A stretch of DNA of 61,190 nt, taken from assembly GCA_902491575.1 (NCBI GenBank), contig CABUID010000012.1, forward strand, positions 1 to 61,190, in the 5' to 3' direction. The DNA comes from an uncultured Bacillota bacterium. Its GTDB lineage: Bacteria > Bacillota_I > Bacilli_A > RFN20 > CAG-631. A program made the position numbers and the translations under genes. Under the pieces are notes generated by a model. The model searched no databases. It was given only the letters and a program-made list of their open reading frames with translations, and was not told where the DNA came from. Shown here in pieces: positions 7,916 to 15,894 of the stretch; position 1 is the stretch's first letter, and every line of letters begins with the position of its first letter.

Positions 7916-9673
7916 TTAATGATAATAGGTAAGTGGAATATCATATTCCTTTTCATAAATATCTTTCCATAGTCGATAGTTTTCATCTAGCATAAATTCT
8001 ACATTTTCTGCATGTGTTTTATTTTGACTAGGATAAATTGGTTTTTCAATATGAATTGTGTATTCTTGGATATAAAATCCATCTTCACCTAGAATATCTG
8101 AATCTTTCATGGTAATAAAACAAGGTAAAACAGGGACATTATTTTTGCTAGCTATATTATAAGCCCCTTTTTTTAGTGGCTTAGGTTTACGGTAATTCCA
8201 CCATAAACTTTGTTCAGGATAAACCAAAACAAAATTTCCTTCTTTTAATAATTCATTGGTAGCTTTAATAAATTTTTTCATTGTTTCTGGATTAGAAGAT
8301 AATGGTAAAGTATTACAATGACGCATCAAAAAGCCATAAAATCCAGGATAGGAAGTATAATTACCTTCTCGTATTACACGATAAAATTTTCGATCTTTAT
8401 GTTCTGCAGCTTCATAGGCCATTTGAATAGCAAAACTATCAAAAGCATTAAAATGATTACAGGTTATGATGGCACCACTTTGCAAATTTTTAAAATTTTC
8501 GATTCCTTTAATTTCTTTGACAATCATTAATTTTTCATCTAAAATATGGTTTAAAAATCTTCTTGCCATCATATAAGCGACTTTTGTTTTCAATTTACAT
8601 GAAAATTTATTTCGTAAATAATCAATATCCTCTGGTTTTAATTCTTTTCCTGGAGGATCTTGTTCTAAATCTTCATCAAAACGTCCTTCTTTTTCATATT
8701 CTTCTATTTTCTTTAAAATCTCCACACGATCTTTAGAACGTTTTGATTGATTCATTCGATTTAAAAAATTATCTTCACGATTAGTTTCATCGATTGCCAT
8801 CTGTAAAAGACGATCGCACGATTTTTGATCATTTTCTTTTTCTTCGTCACTATAATTTGCTAAAACGAGTTTCAAATCATCATAAACATTTGTTTGCGAA
8901 GCATATTTCCAAAAAATATCACCAAAAAGACAATTCTCATAATGCCATGGTTTATTTACCATAATGTAATGTAAAATTTTTGCTTCCTCAATGGGATAAG
9001 AAATTTCACCAAAAATTTCTGTATTCCACCTTTGATCAAGCCAATAAACGTGATCTTTGCATATAAGATTTAAATAATCTTCATCTTGTGTAACAATAAA
9101 ATTATAGATATGAAGATATTGAACAAATTTATCTAAAACAAAATGATCTCGAAATTGTTCACAATTAATCAATATCATACCAGCATTAAAAAAATTATGT
9201 CTGGAGATACCTATTACTTTTTCGACATAGGTTCCATAAACATCAACTTGTACCATGGCTTGTTCGTGACACGCACCAAGATAGGCATCTTTAATATCTA
9301 CATGGTATAATTCACTAATATCTCCTTGAACAATCGTATCACTATCGATATAGATTGCTTTAGAATATTCTGGAAACATTTCAGCAATAAAAAGACGGAA
9401 GTAAGTCGTTTTTGAATAATAATCTCTTATCGGTAACTTATCGGATATCGAATGAAGATAATCGGTTACATCTTCAAAGGATATTTCAAAATTTTCATTC
9501 GCTAATGAATAAACTTTTTCTTTCATTTCGTCTGTAATATTCGTATTTAAAACATAAATATGATAGTGATAGTCTTTAGAAGCATTTTGGATCATCGAAT
9601 ATAAAGAAACGATCGTATACTTAACAAAATTATCATCACATGCATAAAAAATTGGAATAATTTCATGATTCAT
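7916..9673 (-). CDS. Fusion: GT8 glycosyltransferase plus PlsC-type acyltransferase
   Basis: This 585-residue protein has two enzymatic modules. Residues about 1-260 are a family 8 glycosyltransferase: the metal-binding DxD is DSDT at 110-113, HNFFNAGMILIN is at 159-170, and the C-terminal metal ligand is in the ILHY/KPWHY region at 233-245. Residues about 370-570 are a lysophosphatidic-acid-type acyltransferase: NHFNAFD at 406-412 is the HX4D catalytic box and VYPEQS at 484-489 the glycerol-phosphate box. A charged linker joins them (about 270-360). No signal peptide is seen, so it should act on the inner membrane face. AAAGGAGAG precedes the start, which overlaps the previous GT8 gene by 11 bases. 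The fusion and its neighbours suggest building an acylated glycolipid. The sugar and acceptor are unknown. Confidence 0.85.
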   Translation of the reverse strand: MNHEIIPIFYACDDNFVKYTIVSLYSMIQNASKDYHYHIYVLNTNITDEMKEKVYSLANENFEISFEDVTDYLHSISDKLPIRDYYSKTTYFRLFIAEMFPEYSKAIYIDSDTIVQGDISELYHVDIKDAYLGACHEQAMVQVDVYGTYVEKVIGISRHNFFNAGMILINCEQFRDHFVLDKFVQYLHIYNFIVTQDEDYLNLICKDHVYWLDQRWNTEIFGEISYPIEEAKILHYIMVNKPWHYENCLFGDIFWKYASQTNVYDDLKLVLANYSDEEKENDQKSCDRLLQMAIDETNREDNFLNRMNQSKRSKDRVEILKKIEEYEKEGRFDEDLEQDPPGKELKPEDIDYLRNKFSCKLKTKVAYMMARRFLNHILDEKLMIVKEIKGIENFKNLQSGAIITCNHFNAFDSFAIQMAYEAAEHKDRKFYRVIREGNYTSYPGFYGFLMRHCNTLPLSSNPETMKKFIKATNELLKEGNFVLVYPEQSLWWNYRKPKPLKKGAYNIASKNNVPVLPCFITMKDSDILGEDGFYIQEYTIHIEKPIYPSQNKTHAENVEFMLDENYRLWKDIYEKEYDIPLTYYH

Positions 9674-10508
9674 TTTTAAGACTCTCCTTTAAAAATTTTT
9701 CTTTTAAATAAATATATTCATATAAAATATCATCAAATTGATAATATTTAAATACTTTATGAACTTTGCTAACTTGCCATTGTTTTATATTATCCGTATG
9801 AGGATAAGGTAAATAAAACAATCTTTTTGAAAAATGACGAATAATAGTGGATGAATGTAAAAATTTCTGATCATTATATTTTTGTGGCAGTAGTTTCCTT
9901 TTACTTGTTGAACGAATCAAAGCACTTTGATCTGCAAAAAGTAATTTTTTTGTTTGAATGAGCTTCCTTGCTTTTTGTAATATTTGTGTTTGTTTCATAT
10001 ACTTTAAGTTAAAAAGTAATACGCCTGCATTAATGTAGTGAGGATGAATTAAATACTTACCATAATGATCGCAAGCAGCAGCATATTCATACCCCTCTAT
10101 ATCTAAATCATATAATAAATGAATATCGCGATTAAATAAAACATCTACATCTAAATACAAAATCTTATCTGGCAGAAAAGAAATTTTATCAGCAAATAAA
10201 CGAATAAGCGTATAGGGAGAACAATAAGCCTGTTCATTTGGGCAACCTTCAAATTCTTCTTTATATAAAGTAGTCACATCCACTTTAATCACTTCATTTT
10301 TTGAATTATATTGTTGAATCATATCTTTAAAAAACTGTATTTGTTGATTGCTAATCGGTTTATAATCTTTTCGAAGATGAGAAACATCCATTGTAAAAAT
10401 ATAAAAAGTATAAGGTTCTGAGGAAGTAGACCTTTTAAACATGGATAAAGCACAAGTAATCATACCATCAAAAACTTTATCATTACCACAAAACAAAATA
10501 TTAACCAT
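9663..10508 (-). CDS. Family 8 glycosyltransferase
   Basis: This 281-residue sugar transferase has a GT8 fold: MVNILFCGNDKVFDGMI at the start, LYLDVDVLFNRDI as the DxD-containing metal and nucleotide-sugar site, and HPHYINAGVLLFNLKYM as the family's conserved middle motif. ATG 10508 is chosen because AAAGGAGGAG precedes it; the frame upstream of it has no site and overlaps the preceding gene. It overlaps the acyltransferase gene upstream by 8 bases and the GT8-acyltransferase fusion downstream by 11, so the three genes form a tightly coupled operon. The donor is likely UDP-linked (a family property). The acceptor is not known. Confidence 0.83.
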   Translation of the reverse strand: MVNILFCGNDKVFDGMITCALSMFKRSTSSEPYTFYIFTMDVSHLRKDYKPISNQQIQFFKDMIQQYNSKNEVIKVDVTTLYKEEFEGCPNEQAYCSPYTLIRLFADKISFLPDKILYLDVDVLFNRDIHLLYDLDIEGYEYAAACDHYGKYLIHPHYINAGVLLFNLKYMKQTQILQKARKLIQTKKLLFADQSALIRSTSKRKLLPQKYNDQKFLHSSTIIRHFSKRLFYLPYPHTDNIKQWQVSKVHKVFKYYQFDDILYEYIYLKEKFLKESLKNES

Positions 10509-11289
10509 TTTTATTTTTCTCCTCCTTTCTATATTCAATCCAGACAACATTTGAAAGTTTACTTCTTTCACACATACAATTATAAATTTGGTTTCTTAAA
10601 GCTAACTTTCTTTCATTTAAAGGTAAATTCAAATTTGGATAAAAAGGTCCGTCAATATAAGTTATTATTTTCGGTTTATTTGAATGTTTTCTTTTTTGGT
10701 AAGTATTTGTAAAGCAAAATGAGGGAACATTATATTGACAAGGATAATGAAATGATTTATCTGAAAAAGGTCTTATTTTAGTATAAAAAGGCCAGATATG
10801 CGCTTCAGGATAAATGACTATCGCCTTATTTTGATGAATTCTTTTTTCAATTATCTTAATAAAATTTTTATATGCCATTGCGTCATCAGGTAAAGGAATT
10901 GCTCCCATAGAGGGTGTTATTTTACCAAGCAAAGGCATGGAAACATTATTAGGATGCACAATGATATAATTTGTTTTAGGAAAATTAATCATATTGGGAA
11001 TAAAGGCGTCACCAATATCTTGTGTATGATTCCCATATAGAAAATAACCCGTTTTCTTAAAATCTTTAAAAATATTTCGATGAACAATTCGGAGATGAAA
11101 AACGATTTTGGTATAGAAAAAGGCAATGGGTGTTGCGATGATACGATACCAAAAAAAATGTGTAAACTTCTTAAAAAGTGATTGGTGCTCATATGGATAA
11201 TGCCCATCAATTTTTTTAGGTGTTATTTTAGCTAAAGAAAATTCATCATTTAATTCATCTTTGTAATATATAAGTTTCCTTTTATCCAT
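10501..11289 (-). CDS. PlsC-type 1-acylglycerol-3-phosphate acyltransferase family protein
   Basis: This 262-residue acyltransferase shows YGNHTQDIGD, the NHX4D catalytic box, and VIYPEAHIWP, the counterpart of the EGTR/PEG substrate box. One hydrophobic segment around residues 47-65 probably anchors it to the membrane. It is the first gene of the three-gene operon with GT8 enzymes; an AAGGAAAG site precedes the ATG. The family transfers acyl chains to lysophospholipids. The pairing with sugar transferases suggests a glycolipid, but the gene could also serve ordinary phospholipid synthesis. Confidence 0.78.
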   Translation of the reverse strand: MDKRKLIYYKDELNDEFSLAKITPKKIDGHYPYEHQSLFKKFTHFFWYRIIATPIAFFYTKIVFHLRIVHRNIFKDFKKTGYFLYGNHTQDIGDAFIPNMINFPKTNYIIVHPNNVSMPLLGKITPSMGAIPLPDDAMAYKNFIKIIEKRIHQNKAIVIYPEAHIWPFYTKIRPFSDKSFHYPCQYNVPSFCFTNTYQKRKHSNKPKIITYIDGPFYPNLNLPLNERKLALRNQIYNCMCERSKLSNVVWIEYRKEEKNKNG

Positions 11290-11446
11290 TTCTTACTTTC
11301 CTTATTCACATACATATTATTAACCATAATTCTTGAGTTTTTCAAACTCGTCAAATATAATAACAAATAATCATCAAAATTACTATCTATTTATGAATTA
11401 GATAGTCTACATTGAAATAGTTACGTGTAGAATTTATTTTACTGCC

Positions 11447-11473
11447 ACTCTACTATCCGTAGAGTCCACTCTA
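11447..11473. promoter_or_regulatory. Inverted and direct repeat upstream of the Cys-rich protein gene
   Basis: ACTCTAC (11447-11453) and GTAGAGT (11459-11465) form a perfect inverted repeat around TATCC. CCACTCTA also occurs twice in direct orientation (11445-11452 and 11466-11473). It lies about 100 bases before the TTG at 11569 and looks like an operator. It could also fold in RNA, but no T-tract follows. Confidence 0.4.
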
Positions 11474-11568
11474 TTAAACAATTTTTTTGAAATTTGGGCG
11501 AATAAAATGAACGTATAGATAGAAAAAGCATATTGTTTAATGTAGTGAAAGAAAAGGAAGGTGAGAAT

Positions 11569-12030
11569 TTGTTTAACAATTCTAATTGCAATGTAGATAA
11601 TGCAAATTCATGTCCAAATGTTAATATTACTTTAGCTGCAAATGAATGTAGACTTGCACCTTGTGATTTAATTACGTACACTGCTACAATCACAAATAAT
11701 GATCCAAACGTTACTTATGGTTTATTTAAGGAAAATATGCCATCCCCTATTGTTTTCCTTCCAGGAACAGTAACCATTAATGGTCAAAACTATCCAACAC
11801 TAAATCCTACAACTGGCTTTAATGTAAACTTCCTAACAATGGGTAACACAATCACAATTACCTATATGGGTAAAGCATATGGTGATAGTTGTTGTTGTGT
11901 AAAAGTTACAACTTGTGATTGTTGTCGTAACTTTAGAGGTGTAAACAATCGTGCTACTTTATGTTACAAACAATGCTGCAGTAATAAAGTTGCTACATCC
12001 AACGATGTATGTGTAGAGGTTGAATATTAA
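11569..12030 (+). CDS. Cys-rich DUF11-like surface or coat-type protein
   Basis: This encodes 153 residues from TTG 11569, chosen because AAGGTGAG lies just upstream; in-frame TTG 11533 and GTG 11545 have weaker sites. There is no signal peptide. Residues about 10-115 resemble one DUF11-type beta domain (DLITYTATITNNDPNVTYG and the following GTVTINGQ). The C-terminal third is Cys-dense: CCCVKVTTCDCC, then CYKQCC and a final Cys. Such patterns occur in proteins crosslinked into coats or exosporium, but the function here is not recognised. It is a single-gene unit with its own terminator and an inverted repeat upstream, next to the copper operon; metal binding is another possibility. Confidence 0.6.
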   Translation: MFNNSNCNVDNANSCPNVNITLAANECRLAPCDLITYTATITNNDPNVTYGLFKENMPSPIVFLPGTVTINGQNYPTLNPTTGFNVNFLTMGNTITITYMGKAYGDSCCCVKVTTCDCCRNFRGVNNRATLCYKQCCSNKVATSNDVCVEVEY

Positions 12031-12044
12031 CAATACTACAAAAG

Positions 12045-12067
12045 AGGAACTTTGTTCCTTTTTTTGT
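12045..12067 (+). terminator. Rho-independent terminator after the Cys-rich protein gene
   Basis: AGGAA (12045-12049) pairs with TTCCT (12055-12059) around CTTTG and is followed by a T-run. Confidence 0.75.
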
Positions 12068-12093
12068 TTAAATTTTAATAACTTTATAAAACA

Positions 12094-12148
12094 AAAAAAA
12101 AGTTGAAGATGCAGTTTGTAAACTTGCTTCAACACTTTTTTTTTTATT
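12094..12148 (-). terminator. Bidirectional terminator after copA
   Basis: GTTGAAG (12102-12108) pairs with CTTCAAC (12127-12133). The stem is flanked by A-run on the left and T-run on the right, so it can stop copA transcription (minus) and any read-through from the convergent gene. Confidence 0.78.
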
Positions 12149-12347
12149 TTACTTTGTAACCAGCATTTAAAATATTTTGAATGACTAAATCCTGCTGAAT
12201 ATCTTCTTCATAATACAAAGTGACATTTTTATCTTCCAAAGATACTTTGGCATCGATAACCCCTTTTACTTTTAAGCAAGCCTCTTCTACATGAGCCTTG
12301 CAATGATTACACATCATCCCTTCAACATTTAAAACTAAAGTTTTCAT
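12144..12347 (-). CDS. Nested in-frame CopZ-like copper chaperone, possible independent product of copA
   Basis: Within copA, ATG 12347 is preceded at 8 bases by GGAGG (12360-12356) in the context AAAAGGAGG, better than most starts in the window. Translation from it gives a 67-residue protein starting MKTLVLNVEGMMCNHC. This has the size and fold of a free CopZ chaperone, which carries Cu(I) to CopA and CsoR. The ribosome site coincides with codons for the Glu/Lys linker. It is either the relic of a former copA-copZ pair fused by loss of a stop, or a live internal start giving both fused and free chaperone. The sequence alone cannot tell which. Confidence 0.55.
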   Translation of the reverse strand: MKTLVLNVEGMMCNHCKAHVEEACLKVKGVIDAKVSLEDKNVTLYYEEDIQQDLVIQNILNAGYKVK

Positions 12348-14663
12348 TTGCTTTTCCTCCTTTTCTTGAACTTGATGATTTTTTGGTTTAAAAAAATTTA
12401 TGGTTAACGCATTGATCACAACAGAAACACTTGAAATGCTCATAGCAAGTGAACCAATCATCGGATTAATTTTTATTTTAGGATTAATATAATAAAAGAC
12501 ACCAGTAGCAATGATTACACAAATTAAATTATAGAAAAAAGCCCAAAATAAATTTAATTTTATTGTATTTAAAACTCTTTTACTCAAAGAAATGACATTT
12601 AAAACATCCATAATATCTTTTCTTAGTAAAACAATATCACTAGAATCTACTGCTACATCGCTTCCTCCGCCAATAGCAATTCCTAAATCAGCACTCGTTA
12701 AAGCTAAGGCATCATTCACACCATCTCCGACCATCGCTATTAAATGTTTATCATCTTTTTTTAATGATTGGATAACTTTTTGCTTTTCTGTTGGTTTTAC
12801 ATCTGCAATAACATTTAAAATTCCTACTTCTTTGGCAATGGCATTAGCTGTTTTTAGATTATCACCTGTTAGCATAATCACTCGAATACCTTTTTTTTGA
12901 AGACTTTCAATCGCTAATTTAGCGGATTTTTTTACTTCATCTTTAATCGTCAATAGTCCAATAATTTTCTGGTTTTTGATAATCATTAAAGGCGTTTTAC
13001 CTTCCAATGAAAAATCATCCATTTGCTTTTTTATTTTCTCATCTTCGATTTGTAAGTTAATAGCAAACTGGTAATTACCAATATAGTACATATCTTCAGC
13101 AATTTTTCCTTTTATGCCTTGTCCATCAATGGATTGATAATCATTCACTTCCATCAGTGAAGCATGATTCATTTTAGCATATTCTACAATAGATAATGCT
13201 AGTGGATGTTCCGATTTGCTTTCTAAAGAATATAAGACAGAAAAGAGATGTTCTTCCTTTTCATAAAGCAGAAGATCAACAACCTTTGGCTTACCTTCAG
13301 TGATTGTCCCCGTCTTATCCATAACAACCGTTTGAATAAGATGTGCTTTTTCTAAAATTTCTGCATTTTTAATTAATAAACCATTTTGAGCTCCTTTACC
13401 TGTTCCAACCATAATCGCTACAGGCGTTGCAAGTCCCAAAGCACATGGACAAGCAATAACAATAACGGTTATGGAAAAATTAAGTGCTAACTCAAAATCT
13501 TTGCTGACCATATAATTTATGATGAATGTTAAAAGTGCAATGATAAATACGATAGGAACAAAAATGCCGGATATCTTATCGGCAAGTTTGGAAATAGGAG
13601 CTTTTGAATTGCTTGCCTCTTCCACAAGACGAATAATATTGGCAATGGATGTATCCTCTTTTACCTTCGTTGCTTTCATTTTAAAATAACCTGCTGTCAA
13701 AATCGTAGAAGAATAAATTTCATCATTTTCTTGTTTAAAAACGGGCATGGATTCTCCTGTAATATTGGATTGGTCAATGGATGCACTTCCCTCTATTATG
13801 ATACCATCAACAGGTATGCTTTCTCCTTTTTTTACAATTAAAACATCATTTACATTCACTTCTTCTACAGCAACTTCCATTTCACAATCATCTTTCCATA
13901 AAACTGCTTTTTTAGGAGCTAAGTCCATCAATTTTGTGATTGCTGTTGTCGTTTTCTTTTTAGATAGACCTTCTAAATATTTTCCTAAAGAAACCAAAGT
14001 TAAAATCATTCCAGCAGATTCAAAATATAAACTATCATGATAAGTATTGATTAAATTTTCATAATAAGTTATATCTCCTTCACTACCCAATGCAATATGG
14101 GCAAGATTTGCTTGAGCATAACTCATCATAAAAAGAGCAAATATACCATAAAGAATGGAAAAAGATGAACCAATAGCGATCAATGAATCCATATTCGGAC
14201 TTCTTTTCCAAAGTTTTTTAAAGCCAGAAATAAAATACCCACGATAAATAAAAACAATAGGGGTTACTAATAATAATTGTATCAAAGCAAAACCGATAGG
14301 GTTTTGGTGATGATCAAAAATGGCGAAAGTTGGAAAATTCCACATCATATTTCCCATTGAAAAATACATGAGCACAAGGAGTAAAACAATCGAAATAATT
14401 AGTTTTTTTAAATCGGTTTGATCAGAATGTTTTTCATCCTTATTTTGTTTTTCACCTTTAAGATAAGCTTTATATCCCGCATTTGAAACAGCATCTTCAA
14501 TGGTTTGAACATCACATAGTTTTTCATCAAAATCAACTTGCATTGTATTTTGGAGTAAATTTACATTAACCTCTTTTATTCCCTTTAAATGACTTACTGC
14601 TTTATTAACATGTGCTTGGCAAGCGGAACAAGTCATTCCTTCTACGTTAAATTTCTTTTTCAT
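12144..14663 (-). CDS. copA: Copper-exporting P1B-type ATPase with fused C-terminal CopZ-like domain
   Basis: This 839-residue pump exports Cu(I) across the membrane. The N-terminal metal-binding domain has GMTCSAC (9-15). Key motifs are TGES (302-305), the membrane metal site CPC (405-407), DKTGT with the phosphorylated Asp (449-453), the HP-type ESKSEHPLA (481-489) and GDGVND (646-651). All are intact. Unusually, a second heavy-metal domain with GMMCNHC (782-788) follows the last membrane helix through a charged linker. The linker codons contain a strong AAAAGGAGG site before an in-frame ATG at residue 773 (see the nested feature). The start overlaps the csoR stop by one base (TAATG), so csoR-copA is one operon under the copper promoter. 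Confidence 0.95.
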   Translation of the reverse strand: MKKKFNVEGMTCSACQAHVNKAVSHLKGIKEVNVNLLQNTMQVDFDEKLCDVQTIEDAVSNAGYKAYLKGEKQNKDEKHSDQTDLKKLIISIVLLLVLMYFSMGNMMWNFPTFAIFDHHQNPIGFALIQLLLVTPIVFIYRGYFISGFKKLWKRSPNMDSLIAIGSSFSILYGIFALFMMSYAQANLAHIALGSEGDITYYENLINTYHDSLYFESAGMILTLVSLGKYLEGLSKKKTTTAITKLMDLAPKKAVLWKDDCEMEVAVEEVNVNDVLIVKKGESIPVDGIIIEGSASIDQSNITGESMPVFKQENDEIYSSTILTAGYFKMKATKVKEDTSIANIIRLVEEASNSKAPISKLADKISGIFVPIVFIIALLTFIINYMVSKDFELALNFSITVIVIACPCALGLATPVAIMVGTGKGAQNGLLIKNAEILEKAHLIQTVVMDKTGTITEGKPKVVDLLLYEKEEHLFSVLYSLESKSEHPLALSIVEYAKMNHASLMEVNDYQSIDGQGIKGKIAEDMYYIGNYQFAINLQIEDEKIKKQMDDFSLEGKTPLMIIKNQKIIGLLTIKDEVKKSAKLAIESLQKKGIRVIMLTGDNLKTANAIAKEVGILNVIADVKPTEKQKVIQSLKKDDKHLIAMVGDGVNDALALTSADLGIAIGGGSDVAVDSSDIVLLRKDIMDVLNVISLSKRVLNTIKLNLFWAFFYNLICVIIATGVFYYINPKIKINPMIGSLAMSISSVSVVINALTINFFKPKNHQVQEKEEKQMKTLVLNVEGMMCNHCKAHVEEACLKVKGVIDAKVSLEDKNVTLYYEEDIQQDLVIQNILNAGYKVK

Positions 14664-14962
14664 TATTGAAACCTCTTAAATAAATCTACTATTTCATCCA
14701 CTACTTCATAATGACCATTTTCAATATTGTTTATCAAGCAAGAGTGCATATGGTCATCTAGCAAAGTGTTTGCTAAACTTTTAATAGCTTTATCAATTGC
14801 AGATAATTGAATTAATATATCATCGCAATAACGATTATTTTCAATCATGTTTTTTACACCATTCATTTGTCCTGTTATGCGCTGAATACGATTCAATAAT
14901 CGTTTTTTATCTTTATCTTCTCTTATTTTAACTTTACTTTCACAAGAGCATTGTTCTTCCAT
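14663..14962 (-). CDS. csoR: CsoR-type copper-sensing repressor
   Basis: This 99-residue all-helical DUF156/CsoR protein represses its operon until Cu(I) binds. The copper ligands fit the C-x24-H-x3-C pattern: Cys46 (RYCDD), His71 and Cys75 (HMHSC). The segment LLNRIQRITGQMNGVKNMI is the family core. An extra N-terminal CSC motif (residues 5-7) is not part of the usual site. It is the first gene of csoR-copA and sits below a promoter whose spacer holds the inverted repeat expected for its own binding. A formaldehyde (FrmR) or nickel (RcnR) sensor is unlikely given the ligand set and copA. Confidence 0.93.
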   Translation of the reverse strand: MEEQCSCESKVKIREDKDKKRLLNRIQRITGQMNGVKNMIENNRYCDDILIQLSAIDKAIKSLANTLLDDHMHSCLINNIENGHYEVVDEIVDLFKRFQ

Positions 14963-14986
14963 TTTTATTCCTCCTTATTTGAGAAT

Positions 14987-15015
14987 ATTATATACCCCAT
15001 ACGGGTATATGTCAA
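14987..15015 (-). promoter_or_regulatory. csoR-copA promoter with CsoR operator
   Basis: On the minus strand TTGACA (15015-15010) and TATAAT (14992-14987) are both perfect and 17 bases apart. The spacer and its edges hold an 8-base inverted repeat, ATATACCC (14990-14997) and GGGTATAT (15003-15010) around CATAC. This matches the pseudo-palindromic TACCC...GGGTA class of CsoR operators. A repressor bound here would block RNA polymerase directly. Confidence 0.9.
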
Positions 15016-15077
15016 TTTTTTTCTATTCTTGATTACATTTAGTTTTAACATCCTTTATAAAATTAAAATTTTATTCA

Positions 15078-15107
15078 AAAAAAAAGTAAACACACTCTTG
15101 TGTTTAC
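15078..15107 (-). terminator. Rho-independent terminator after the gene at 15161
   Basis: GTAAACAC (15086-15093) pairs with GTGTTTAC (15100-15107) around ACTCTT. On the minus strand the stem is followed by nine T. Confidence 0.85.
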
Positions 15108-15160
15108 CTTTAACTTAAGATGAATTTTATATTTCTTTCATCCATTAAAGCAAAAAAATT

Positions 15161-15526
15161 TTACTTTAAATACAAACTATAAAATACTACCCAATCGGAG
15201 GAATCTTTAATATATTCTTGACATTCCTTCATAAAGTCTTGAAAATCCATTTTACCATCTAAAAACTGACCAGCACATTGAGACAACATTTCTGACTTTT
15301 TAACTAATTGATTAAAAAAATCAGCATGTTCTACCCATTCATCAAAGTGAATTCCTCCCAAAGTATTGAGTTCTTGATAACTATTTTTAAGATTAAGCAC
15401 ACAATAACGAAATGCCATATTATCTAAAGACTTATTTTCTATCATCAATAAATTGATAATGGAATCATAGTTATCTTTCACACAATTTACAAAAGCTTGT
15501 TTTTCTTTTTCATAAGTATTTTTCAT
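15161..15526 (-). CDS. Unknown small acidic protein
   Basis: This encodes 121 residues from ATG 15526, chosen because GGATGAG precedes it; two in-frame ATGs further up (15547, 15556) lack a site. It appears soluble and mostly helical, with four Cys spread along the chain and no signal or membrane segment. The family is not recognised. It follows the pilus operon by about 70 bases and precedes a terminator, so it may be the last gene of that transcript or stand alone. Confidence 0.5.
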   Translation of the reverse strand: MKNTYEKEKQAFVNCVKDNYDSIINLLMIENKSLDNMAFRYCVLNLKNSYQELNTLGGIHFDEWVEHADFFNQLVKKSEMLSQCAGQFLDGKMDFQDFMKECQEYIKDSSDWVVFYSLYLK

Positions 15527-15597
15527 TTTACTCTCATCCTTTTTCATTTCATGCATGTTTATTATACATTAAATTTTAAATAGTTTAAATAATTAAA

Positions 15598-15882
15598 TTA
15601 AATTTCATTTATAAAAAGATATTTTTCCATCATCTTATTGTCATCGTAGTTAAACAAATAGGTCGAATAACCTTTTTCTTGTAATTTTTTTATTGTTTTA
15701 TTCTGAATTTCTTTTAAAAAAGGATTATCAATGATAATAATCCAATTGGGTTGAAAGTTTTGAATTTTTTCATCGATTAGATTATAATCATTAATCATTA
15801 ATATTTCTTTTATATTGTTATGAAAGTATTGTTGAAAAATTTCATTTTCAAGTTGATTGATTCCGACAAGTAGTATTTTCAT
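15598..15882 (-). CDS. Small protein at the end of the pilus-like operon, unknown
   Basis: This encodes 94 residues: MKILLVGINQLENEIF, then alternating strands and helices (PNWIIIIDNP, YSTYLFNYDD). It resembles a small Rossmann-like or receiver-like fold, but no phospho-acceptor pattern is clear. It begins 12 bases after the PilB-like gene, with a good GGAGG site, so it is co-transcribed with the pilus genes. A regulatory or assembly role is only a guess from position. Confidence 0.5.
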   Translation of the reverse strand: MKILLVGINQLENEIFQQYFHNNIKEILMINDYNLIDEKIQNFQPNWIIIIDNPFLKEIQNKTIKKLQEKGYSTYLFNYDDNKMMEKYLFINEI

Positions 15883-15894
15883 ATTTTTGCCTCC

